Below, one piece after another: positions 55,801 through 64,000 of a stretch of 64,000 nt of DNA (position 1 is its first letter; the number at the start of each line of letters is the position of its first letter). The notes beneath the pieces are model-generated. The model was not told the origin of the DNA. It worked only from the letters and a program-made list of their open reading frames with translations, and searched no databases. This DNA comes from Panicum virgatum (taxonomy: Eukaryota; Streptophyta; Magnoliopsida; Poales; Poaceae). The position numbers and the translations under genes were made by a program. The DNA lies in assembly GCF_016808335.1 (NCBI RefSeq), contig NC_053153.1:27762090-27826089 (forward strand), given 5' to 3'.

Positions 55801-57901
55801 TAACCTGGAGGAGGTGTCTTACGTTCCAGCCCACGTCCTTCAGGATAACAAAGGAAGAGATATTAAGAAATATAGCTTCTCTGCTTCAACGAAAAAAATC
55901 AACATTGCATATCAATGAACAAAGGCTTATTTCTTTCGGGTTTCATCTCTAGCCTACCCCAACTTGCTTGGGAAAAAAAGGCTATGTTGTTGTTGTTGTT
56001 GTTGTTGCATATCAATGAACAAACAATCTATTATATATTTACCAGTCTTAAGTAACGCACTGTATATAAAAACTTCAACACTAGGACAAGAATATACATG
56101 TTGTGAAGGTGGATATAGTACTTCCCTCAACAAAGATATACCCAGCTTATAAGTATATACCCTAAAGGCCTAAACTCTAATACTTATTTAATATTGCAAA
56201 AGAAAGGAATTACCAAAGCCACGGCCAGCCATCATTCTGCCACCCATCCCCCTACCATAACCTCTTCCAGAACCATAACTATCAGGGATTTGGCTGAAAG
56301 CACGGACGATCCAGTTAAATGATTATAAAACCAATATTTTATTAGTATTACACTGCATAGAAAGCACAATTAAACTACCAGTTTCCAAGCAGTCCAAATA
56401 GGGGGGTTTCTAATCCAGAAGTTACTGACCTATAGTCAAGGGCGGATGTATCAATAAGTGCTTTTATTTTACTGTCTTCATCAACTTTATTTTCAGAAGC
56501 ATCAACCGCCTGGCTAGCAGGCTGAGAAAGGAGCGAATCAGAAACATATAATTCATTGCCAAACTCATCATCCCACTCGGATTCTTCAGGCTGCATTTTT
56601 GATATATCGAATATCAGCTCCCCAGATACAATTCTAGTTGGTCGAAAATCCTAATGCAATTCCAATGGCCGATTTCGCCACGAGTAAGGCATATAAGTTG
56701 TCATTCTTACATATTTCATTGATGAATCACCAAGAAAACCACTAGCAATGGGCGTAACTTCAACTACATCTTCTGCGACTTTAGACCTGCAGAATTGGAT
56801 AAACATCTCAATATGTTTGCTGATAAGCTACCTTAACTCTGGACCATTTTCATTGACATAATCCAGCCAAACAGTGAAATTCAAAGATCTGCCTTGCAGA
56901 TAGCCACTCAGAACAAATCACTTAAAGGAATTAAGAAGTATTTGACTACTGGTCAAGTATGTAATCAAAGATCAAGACAGTACTCTTCAGGTTCTGTGAC
57001 AATAGGCTTCCTTGGCCGTCCTGGTATCCGCCGAATCAATACTGATGTGTTCTTTGGTATCATAGTAGCCTCATCAGCATACTCTGAAAGTGAAAATATC
57101 ACCCGGAAACAATTTAAGTAATACCTCAATGGCATGAATCCCGGAAACAATTTAAGTAATACCTCAATGGCATGAATCCATCCCAAATACACAAATGAAA
57201 ATCACAATACAAACTGTATTCGATGCATGAAGATTTGAGTGCTTAGTAGAATATAATTTTAAATGCATCATCCCACATCTGAGTATCTGACTCCTTCCTT
57301 GGAAACATAAAAGGCACCATTTGCAATGGGACTAACTTACTACGGATCAAGGCAACACTTGGTTTCTTGCTCTTATAACATCTTTAAACAAATTCAAATT
57401 CCTAAAGTTCACAAAAGTCATGACAAGACTGTCTATGAATAATTTCCCTCAATGCCTGGCCTTAGCTGACCCTTCACATGAGACCTGCTTAGCAGGCTCA
57501 GAACAGAAGGATAAGTGTCAGATTGGGCATGGTTAAAACAAAGCATCAGCATTTAATATGCTTGGCTTAGGCGACGCAGACCTCCAGTGTGTGCGAAATA
57601 GCCCTTGATTTACCATGCCAAACAAACAGTTCTACAGACTGTTTTATCACAATTTGAACCAGGCCCTATCAACTTACATATATTCAAAGCATACAAAAAG
57701 TCAAACAAAGGGCTCCTTGCTGAAAAAGAACCAACCTTCATCAGTCTGAGCATTTGAGATCATGAGGTCGAAATCTGTACCCCTGCCAAGATGCTTGGAC
57801 TCAAAAATCCGCTCCTTCAAGTTGGCAACCGAGATGAATTGCCCCTCGATCGGAATCGAGTCATAGTCTCTGGCACTCTTGAATTTATAATACACAGCCA
57901 T
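49877..57901 (-). CDS. PQT3: E3 ubiquitin ligase, DWNN-CCHC-RING (PQT3/RBBP6 family), 15 exons
   Basis: Exons: 57901-57736, 57083-56984, 56786-56711, 56590-56430, 56293-56214, 55837-55775, 55696-55540, 55451-55303, 55121-54954, 54876-54586, 53850-53806, 53709-53457, 53128-53003, 51626-51398, 50521-49877. All junctions are GT-AG and phases agree, giving 902 residues. Residues 1-75 form the ubiquitin-like DWNN domain (start MAVYYKFKSARDYDS). A CCHC knuckle lies at 209-222 (CHRCKVPGHFIQHC). The RING/U-box-like domain is at 293-331 (CPLC, CC, FCDKC, CVCG). A Pro/Gly/Met-rich region follows (about 486-570), then an Arg/Glu repeat (612-688) and a Ser/Arg-rich nuclear-type tail. Arabidopsis PQT3 is a ligase that dampens oxidative-stress tolerance; the same role here is inference. 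Exon 4 could start 57 bases further upstream, because an in-frame AG lies at 56649-56648. Confidence 0.93.
51026..51131. repeat. 53-bp imperfect tandem duplication in intron 14
   Basis: Two copies (51026-51078 and 51079-51131) both start CCCAGGAAAGCAATCACAAC and contain GTGCTCC. They differ at about ten positions. Confidence 0.8.
52264..52578. mobile_element. Tourist-like MITE in intron 13 of the PQT3-like gene
   Basis: 315 bp with inverted ends GGGCACCCACAGTG and GGGCAGCTCCAGTG (12 of 14 match), flanked by TTA on both sides (52261-52263 and 52579-52581). Ends and duplication fit PIF/Harbinger-derived Tourist MITEs. No coding. Confidence 0.75.
55924..56004 (+). mobile_element. 5'-truncated Au-type SINE in intron 5
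   Basis: About 81 bp containing ACCCCAACTTGCTTGGG and ending in a (GTT)n/(TTG)n run, the characteristic 3' end of plant Au SINEs. It is flanked by the perfect 16-bp duplication CATATCAATGAACAAA (55908-55923 and 56008-56023). Promoter boxes of the 5' end are missing. It is antisense to the host gene. Confidence 0.85.
57102..57177. repeat. 38-bp exact tandem duplication in intron 1
   Basis: Two identical 38-bp units (57102-57139 and 57140-57177) begin CCCGGAAACAATTTAAG. The nearer unit lies 18 bases upstream of the exon 2 acceptor, so it overlaps the likely branch-point region. Confidence 0.95.
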
Positions 57902-58670
57902 TTGCCTGCCCACTCAAAATTTTCCCTTTCTTTTTCTTCTGATTTTATCTTTTTTTTGTTTTTATTTTTTTCCTTTTCCACTCTTCTTCTGTAATAAAGA
58001 GATTATTCGATAGAAACCAGCAAGAAACAATAAAAAAAACTGTCTTCGCCCTTAATTTGAGCGGAAAATTGATGCTTTTAACCAGGACAAATCACAGGAA
58101 CAAATGAACGCATAAACAAGTGTACAAAAGCAAAGCTTTTTTTTATCTCCACCGCCTTGTCGGCTCATGCGCTCCGCTCCTACACCGTAGAGGAAGAAGC
58201 CAAGCCGAACGAGAAAACCCCGATCACCCGCGGCCGCCGAAGCCGATCACCCGCGGCCGCCGAAGACCCGAATCTTCCGCCTCTGCCAGCCGGCAACCCT
58301 CCGAATTTGGGGGGCTACCACGGCTGGATCGCCGCGTCCATCGCCTTCCCCTCCCGGATCGCCGCGGATCCGGGCTCGGGACACCACGAAACCGCCGGAG
58401 GGAAGGCCCTCCGAGACCGAGAACCCGTCGAGACGATGCGCCTCCTCGAGCTCAGCCACGCCTGCAGCTGATGCTGATGCCGCCGGGGAGCGGTCGAACC
58501 CTAGGCCAGCGGCTTCGGGAGCCGAATCGCGGCCGGGCACCGGAGGAATCGGCGGCTCCGAGGCTCCTCGCGTCGTCGATAGAGGGGAGGGAGAGGAGAG
58601 GAGTCGAGACGGATGGGGAAAGCGGACGGATATCGGATGAGGCCATGGGGCCAAAGGGGGGACGAACCTA
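57902..58670 (-). promoter_or_regulatory. 5' UTR and promoter-proximal region of the PQT3-like gene
   Basis: The 60-80 bases next to the start codon are purine-rich on the coding strand. A good acceptor (CTCTTTATTACAG) lies near 57990, and a GC-rich block spans about 58150-58660. This suggests a non-coding first exon in the GC-rich block and a short 5' UTR intron, though the donor could not be chosen. ORFs on both strands of the GC-rich block (58120-58671 +, 58247-58654 -) are treated as compositional. It contains the 23-bp tandem repeat at 58220-58265. Confidence 0.5.
58220..58265. repeat. 23-bp exact tandem repeat in the GC-rich leader
   Basis: Two identical copies (58220-58242 and 58243-58265), each containing a GCGGCCGC octamer. 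They lie in the probable first exon of the PQT3-like gene. Confidence 0.95.
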
Positions 58671-59115
58671 AATCCGGGAAGGGTTTGAGCTGGGCTTGGG
58701 CTTTCTTTGGGCTCAGCTATCGACCATCAATGCACCACAAAAAAAGCGCTGTCAACATACTGCTGCCGACATCTTGATGCAAAGATCACCGTAAAGATGC
58801 CCGGCAAAGAAGTGCAATTTTTACAGCGTCAAACAGTTATACTTCGTAAGTATTCTGACAATGAAGCGATGGCACTAATTTGTAAAACAGATCGTTGGAA
58901 TACTGACAGACTATAGAAAGATTCATTGTGCATGTTCAGAACATAGTAGCAGCTGGATACAGTCTTTTTCAAGGAATTCAGAGGTACAAAGCTCTGCTTT
59001 GCCTTTGCATGCCGACAGGGGTGGGGATCAAACTAGGTTCTATAGTGCTGAGATTTACCAGAATATATGATGAAACCTTGATCATTAGATTGGTGAAACC
59101 CCAACAAATTTAGAT
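58671..59115. other. Intergenic region upstream of the PQT3-like gene
   Basis: No supported coding or RNA gene. Short ORFs at 58707-58916 and 58928-59113 lack any recognisable feature. Confidence 0.45.
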
Positions 59116-59123
59116 GCTACAGT

Positions 59124-59901
59124 TAGGGGCGGGCCCAAGGTGGCAAGGGTATTCAGACGAATACCCATTATTTCTGGTAAATTTTTATATACAGTGTATC
59201 ATATACATATGATGCAAAAAATGCAAATATTACATGACATAATAGGTTTTCAAACTTCTAGTTTCTGCTTCGTGCTGAAAAATCATAGCAGCCCATGTTC
59301 TACCCCTCCCTACCCGACGGTCCACAAGTCCATTAGTGGTCAGGTAGCTAGTGAGCCAGCCTGATAGGCAGGCCAAACGCTCATGCGTCCACTCGGTCCC
59401 TCGATTTCCAATCCCCAGCTGCAAGACCGCAACCCTAGCTCCTCGAATCAGCAATCCCGGCAATGAGGGCACGACGAAGCCAGATGGACAAACAAATGGA
59501 AGGGGTCGTCGCCCGCGAGGACTGACAAGGGTAGGGGCTCCGCGGCCGGGCAGATAGACGCCGTCATGGGCTTGGTAACCGAGCGGGCCACGAGATGCGA
59601 GTAGCGGCCAGACCAACGCCTCAGCTAGGCAGGGGCGCAGGGCTCGATCGTGCACGGCATGGTGCGCACGGCCAAGGCAAGGTGTTGCCACTTCGCCAAG
59701 ATGGCAGGGCCTCCAAAGCTCTAACACTCCAGCAGTCCGTGCCTTGTGGAGCATGGGCGAAATCAAGCTGAGCTGACTAGTGATAAATTTGATCTTTATT
59801 TTAAAAACTATTATTGTAATTTATACATTTTGAATAATCAAAAAAAATTACACCTTTTGAAATTTTGAATACCCACCTCCTAATTCCTGGGTCCGCCCGT
59901 A
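59124..59901. mobile_element. Non-autonomous hAT-like DNA transposon
   Basis: 778 bp with inverted ends TAGGGGCGGGCCCA and TACGGGCGGACCCA (12 of 14 match). They are flanked by the 8-bp duplication GCTACAGT (59116-59123) and GCTGCAGT (59902-59909), one mismatch apart. An 8-bp duplication is typical of hAT. The 178-codon minus-strand ORF inside (59230-59766) shows no transposase features. Confidence 0.65.
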
Positions 59902-59909
59902 GCTGCAGT

Positions 59910-60246
59910 CAAAATGAAATTTGCAAAGTTTATCATTTTTAAAACATGTATGCCTGTTAATCACGTTCCTGCTGTCATACTTGTGTCATCATTTCATTTA
60001 GATCATGGGATACATGGGTATCTACAACCTAGCACCTGCAGCATCACAATAAGATCCCAGTCTCTCCTGACAGGTATGCTCACACAACATTGTCACAGCC
60101 TAAAATTTTGACCAGGCACAATACTTCTCAATTAATCTGCTCCAGCACATGAACAGCTTGTTCCAGCAATCTTAATTTCTCACCACAGGAGATTAAAACA
60201 AAATTCTAACGTCTACGGAATTCCACTGCGCTTCTGATCCAACCTT
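59910..60246 (-). other. Probable 3' UTR and intergenic DNA downstream of the 260-residue gene
   Basis: AT-rich, no supported ORF. The 3' end of the transcript was not located. Confidence 0.4.
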
Positions 60247-63058
60247 TCACAATGCAGCAAACTTGTCATCAGCATGCCGGCGATGATGATGCCTGTGACT
60301 TCTCCTGTGGGCTCGCAGCTCACTTCGCTTCAGGACAGTTCTGATGTTTACAGGTGGATTGTTTTGCACATCACCTGGAGAACCAAGTATGCAAGCAAAT
60401 GGGTCCTCTATCAGGTCTCCAGATGGTCCCTGCAAGCATAATATATGAAAAAAGTGTCATCTTGCAGTGAAATATTCGGAAACTTAGATGGACAACTGCA
60501 TTAAGAAAATAAGTATAGACGTGTATGACAAATTGCAGACTTAGTGGTAATCAGTAACTCACATTGTGCGCAGTTGTCCCTCCAGAAACTGTTCTGGCCT
60601 CATCATCAGAGTTGGTAGCTTCAATTTCCTTCATTCTTTCTACAAAGGCACTGTCGGTATATGAACGACGTGGGTGCCACCTGAAAAATGGTTGGTCTTG
60701 ATGCAGGTCATCGAACAGATGCTCAGCAAAAAAGTGCTTTTTCACAGCTTCAACCAGGTAATCATCATCACTATGCTTAGTAAGTATTCTGTTAACGAGG
60801 CAAGTAAAAACAAGTATGATGTTAATGAAAAAAGTATTTGGTTGGAACACCTGACACCAAAGATAAAGAATAGCTTGTTAACAAACCACACATGTTAGCA
60901 AGCTCCATCTTCATGCGTCCTTCTTCAGCCTCTAAAAGTGCTACAGGACACACACGGAAGGTTCCATTATACATGGCCTTTCCCATGATATAAGCGCAGC
61001 CTGAGAAGTAGCTTCAATAAATTCATATTTCCAATGAAAAAGGATGAAAATTGATTCCTAAACACCACATGAACATTGAAGGGTCAATGCATCCAATATT
61101 TTATGCCAAATGGTTCCATCTATAGCAATCTGTTTCCTTTCAACTACAGCAGAAATACATTATAACTTCATTTGTGAATGGTGCCAAAAGTAGAAGCTAC
61201 ATGATTTTGGAACACAACTATCTTACAAATTCGAATAAGTAACATATACTTAAATTTCTGTACGTTCTACACATAACCAATGGGTGTTTTTAAGATGCAT
61301 TAGTACTGATGTTAATAAAAATTGTAATCTGCTCTTAAAGCAGTACTATTCATCTGGGACCTACCAGCACAGCATTACTTAGAAATTAGAGATGTGAATA
61401 GTAATTTTCCTTGTTAATTGGGTTGGTTTCATCATAGCTATTTCCTATTTATGTTGACTCATCCATATAGAAGAGCCACATTCACCATCAACAAAGCAAA
61501 AATTTATAAATTTATTGCTTTGTCTTTCTCATCTAAATAAAAGCTTGACTATGCCTTTGCATGACCTTATTGTACAGGATCACTACCAGGTTGGATAGCC
61601 TTAAGATTTACCTGTAGCTGCACAAAACCTTGCGAATCCAGAACTAGGTGGAAGCCTAAGAAATTTGGTTGCTGAAAAAAGGAATTCTGTAAGCAAGTCT
61701 TTGGTACAAACAGTAATCCCCGGCAGGGCAAATTTTGCAAATCTTTTATATAACACTTAATGGCATCAATGTCTCAACCATAATCGATGATTCACTTTGT
61801 CCTTCTCAACCAGTAATTGAATTGACCATATGTTATGAAGACATGTGTTACTCGTTAAAGAAACAGCAATTACAATGTTCAAGCCCTAGTGACCACAAAT
61901 ATTAACATTTAGCCAAATTTATCATAAACATTAACTAAGCCAAATGCTCCAAATGTAACAGATTCATTGTGGTTAGTAAGCAAGCACAGGGTAGCATATA
62001 CAAATATTCCAAAACAGTAATAAGAATGGAAGAATGCAAGTTCAGGGTAAGGAAACAGATATCCTTGGAAAGTTAATTAAAAAGGTAGAATCTATCAGTA
62101 ATAGTATTACACTGATATGCACACTGGATAGCAGGAAAAACTAAAAACAACAACATTCAGGGCAGAACATTTAGGGAATGAGCTTACAAAATACGGACCA
62201 TAAGAAAGGAATAATGTTGTTCATCAGGAGATGCAAGGTTCTTTAAAACAAGTGTCCTATCTAAATTTGGACTATAATATTCAGTGGCTTGTCCAGAAAC
62301 AATCTCCGTCCCCTCCTGTATAATTTGCACAAGTATGGCTATTTTCATACTATAATTGGAACATTGACACAAAGCCACAATCCAGTTCCTTCAATTATGG
62401 ACTGAAAGCTAAGCTTTATCCGGATTCAGGAATGGCATCTACTGCATGGTGGCAGGCACCTTTTTCGTCTCTTAACTGAATGTTCCTTGTTTAACACGAC
62501 TTCAAAACAGCTAAACGGATAACATTATCAAATATCATCAAGAGAGGGAAGGAGGAACCTAGGCCGAGACCAAACCTGCAAACCAACCCACAAAGCTGCC
62601 AATTCCTGAGAAAAAGACGAAGGCCGCACTTGGAACGGAATTGAGAATCCGAAGCTTGTTATCCTCCTCTCGGGTCAAACCGCCCTGCATCATCATCAGC
62701 AGCAGCAGCAACTCAGCAAATCAACAAGGACGATATTTTCATTTTTGGGGTTTGTGGGGTTGTCGTGGAAGGAGGGTTCCGCAGAAGAGCTTACCTTGGT
62801 CCGCATGGCGTACTCCAGATCTTGGATCACTCCCTGCTCATTAGTAACACAAAACCCCCATCAAATCCCAGCACGAGAAGAAGCGAAAAAGATTTGGGGG
62901 GAATTGTTGGAGGACAAGAAAATTTGAGGAAGAATTGATTCACAAAAGAAAAAGATTTTGGGAACGGCAGTCAATCAGTTTCTGGGACCGATCCGGCGAA
63001 CCTTGCCACGCGGGGAGCCAATATAGAGGTCCTTCATGTGCTGCAGCAGCCCCACCAT
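60247..63058 (-). CDS. Unknown 260-residue protein with hydrophobic segments and His-rich tail, 7 exons
   Basis: Exons: 63058-63002, 62833-62795, 62684-62576, 61671-61612, 61000-60892, 60788-60563, 60429-60247. All introns are GT-AG and phases agree throughout. The start MVGLLQHMKDLYIGSPRGK is the only ATG-initiated opening that splices in frame. Residues 49-68 are hydrophobic (VPSAAFVFFSGIGSFVGWFA), and a second, weaker Gly-containing segment spans about 82-100. The middle is acidic and helical in character (ELAN, KHSDDDYLVEAVKKHFF). The C-terminus is basic and His-rich (RSHRHHHRRHADDKF), a possible metal-binding or nuclear-type tail. Two small Gly-containing hydrophobic helices recall OCIA-domain membrane proteins, but this is only a resemblance. 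I do not assign a function. Confidence 0.82.
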
Positions 63059-63229
63059 CGCCTCTCCAGCTGCTCCCTAGTGTTGATAACTGGAGTTTCG
63101 AGAGATGCGGAGAGCGGTGAGGAAAGGAAAAGGTGTCTTCCTTCTTTTTGGGCTCAATTGCTTTCAGTTATTAGAGCCAAGTTGCAGTTTTCTTTTTTTA
63201 GGAAGACACCAAAAAGGCAAAAATATGTC
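63059..63229. promoter_or_regulatory. Probable 5' UTR and promoter of the 260-residue gene
   Basis: About 170 bp between the start codon and the repeat-bearing ORF. Its purine- and C/T-rich tracts fit a leader. No TATA box is convincing. Confidence 0.35.
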
Positions 63230-63907
63230 TCATATCTGATTCATATCAACAAAAATAATTAGTAGTACAATGGAAGGACAACTTGACACAAGACGACATA
63301 AAGAAAATAAAATTACACTGAAGAGATCTTTGGTCGTCGTCTTCTTCCGATTGTTCGTTGTAACAAAAATAATTAGTAGTACAATGGAAGGACAACTTGA
63401 CACAAGACGACATAAAGAAAATAAAATTACACTGAAGAGATCTTTGGTCGTCGTCTTCTTCCGATTGTTCGTTGTCCACCGGAGCTTGAGAAATACACTG
63501 AAACGACAGTAAGAGAAAGGGACACCTGCAAACGCCATCGACACACAAAGCTTTGAAGATCGCAAAAAACACTCGCTGCTTGCAACGAGATCTAGCAACC
63601 GCAGAAAGAATATCGGCTGGGGGAACACCTCAAGCAACACAGGCTTGCAATCATTTACCACCGAAACAGAGGGTTGAAGAAACCGGATCTTATCGCAGAA
63701 TATATCGAAAGAAGAGGTCAAAGTCGCCACAACAAAGGACAGCCAACTGCATCTCCTGATTGACACACCAACTGCAAAGATCTGGAGAGAATCTTCAGAT
63801 CTGTCAGAACTAGCTCTCGCTTGGCCATCGTCGGCGCCGGAACGGACGTCGTCGAGGTTGGGAAAGGCCGGAGAGACCTTATTCCAAAACGTCATCGTCG
63901 CCACCAC
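63230..63907 (-). CDS. Unrecognised 225-residue ORF with duplicated segment
   Basis: The ORF opens with MVATMTFWNKVSPAFPNLDD and is open to 63230. It is rich in Phe, Leu, Val and Cys, with a hydrophobic C-terminal half. A 38-residue block is exactly duplicated (see the repeat). I do not recognise the family. Codon-level evidence is weak and upstream exons could lie beyond 64000. It may be a terminal exon, a transposon-borne reading frame or a chance ORF. It runs towards the 260-residue gene on the same strand. Confidence 0.35.
   Translation of the reverse strand: MVATMTFWNKVSPAFPNLDDVRSGADDGQARASSDRSEDSLQIFAVGVSIRRCSWLSFVVATLTSSFDIFCDKIRFLQPSVSVVNDCKPVLLEVFPQPIFFLRLLDLVASSECFLRSSKLCVSMAFAGVPFSYCRFSVFLKLRWTTNNRKKTTTKDLFSVILFSLCRLVSSCPSIVLLIIFVTTNNRKKTTTKDLFSVILFSLCRLVSSCPSIVLLIIFVDMNQI
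63248..63475. repeat. 114-bp exact tandem duplication
   Basis: Two identical units (63248-63361 and 63362-63475), starting AACAAAAATAATTAGTAG and ending GTTCGTTGT. The unit is 38 codons long, so the minus-strand ORF stays open through both. Confidence 0.96.
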
Positions 63908-64000
63908 CTCGTCGATGTCGCTGGAGAACCAAATCCTAAAGAAACTAAAACAGATCTATGAAAAGACGGGTCCCCGCTCCTCCACCTACCAGCGGCGAGG

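Noticed and set aside
55985..56007. Simple (GTT)n microsatellite
   Set aside because: It is the tail of the Au-type SINE, shown by the adjacent CCAACTTGCTTGGG segment and the perfect flanking duplication.
58120..58671. 183-codon + strand and 135-codon - strand ORFs in the GC-rich block upstream of the PQT3-like gene
   Set aside because: Basic, Pro/Arg-rich, overlapping on both strands and located where a non-coding first exon is expected.
59230..59766. 178-codon minus-strand ORF inside the hAT-like element
   Set aside because: No zinc finger or transposase dimerisation features; probably chance in non-autonomous cargo.
62184..62378. 64-codon minus-strand ORF inside intron 3 of the 260-residue gene, with a plausible acceptor
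   Set aside because: It would need to be entered in phase 0, but exon 3 ends in phase 1, and including it causes a stop. Splicing exon 3 directly to exon 4 is fully in frame. It could be an alternative exon but lacks support.

Overview
The window is nuclear DNA of a grass (Poaceae). Three things point to this: nested LTR retrotransposons of the Athila, Tekay, Reina, SIRE and Copia types; an Au-type SINE with a (TTG)n tail; and GC-rich genes with many short introns. I cannot name the species. No rRNA, tRNA, CRISPR or prokaryotic operon was recognised.

Layout. (1) 1-2822: 3' part of a decayed Athila-like Ty3 element on the + strand. (2) 2823-20138: a second Athila-like element on the - strand, with a 3' LTR at 2823-4269. 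It is split by a very young chromodomain Ty3 element (Tekay type) at 6564-18546, which has 3.4-kb LTRs and a TCAGT target duplication. (3) 20139-25247: a decayed short-LTR chromovirus (Reina type, - strand). (4) 25267-26187: a LINE whose 5' part is inverted, between 13-bp target duplications. (5) 26188-31074: a LINE relic, a cytochrome P450 gene fragment and two Helitron-like termini in otherwise unrecognised DNA. (6) 31075-47785: a Copia element (TSD GACAT) whose reverse transcriptase is split by an 11.6-kb SIRE-like Copia element in the opposite orientation (34474-46056, TSD AGCAG). (7) 47786-49542: a Mutator-like relic and a TAA-flanked DNA transposon. (8) 49543-64000: the gene-bearing part.

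Two host genes could be assembled exon by exon with phase checked at each junction. Both are on the - strand. One is a 15-exon, 902-residue E3 ubiquitin ligase with DWNN, CCHC and RING domains (PQT3/RBBP6 family, 57901 to 49877). The other is a 7-exon, 260-residue protein of unknown function with hydrophobic segments and a His-rich tail (63058 to 60247). Their introns and intergenic spaces carry a Tourist-like MITE, a SINE with perfect target duplications and a hAT-like element. The right edge holds an unrecognised ORF with an exact 114-bp in-frame tandem duplication.

The most interesting signals are a spliceable intron inside gag of the young Tekay element, coding-like exon pairs inside both of its LTRs, the twin-primed LINE, and the repeated CACCGGTT motif array in the SIRE LTRs. 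I saw no defined new system such as defence or biosynthesis.
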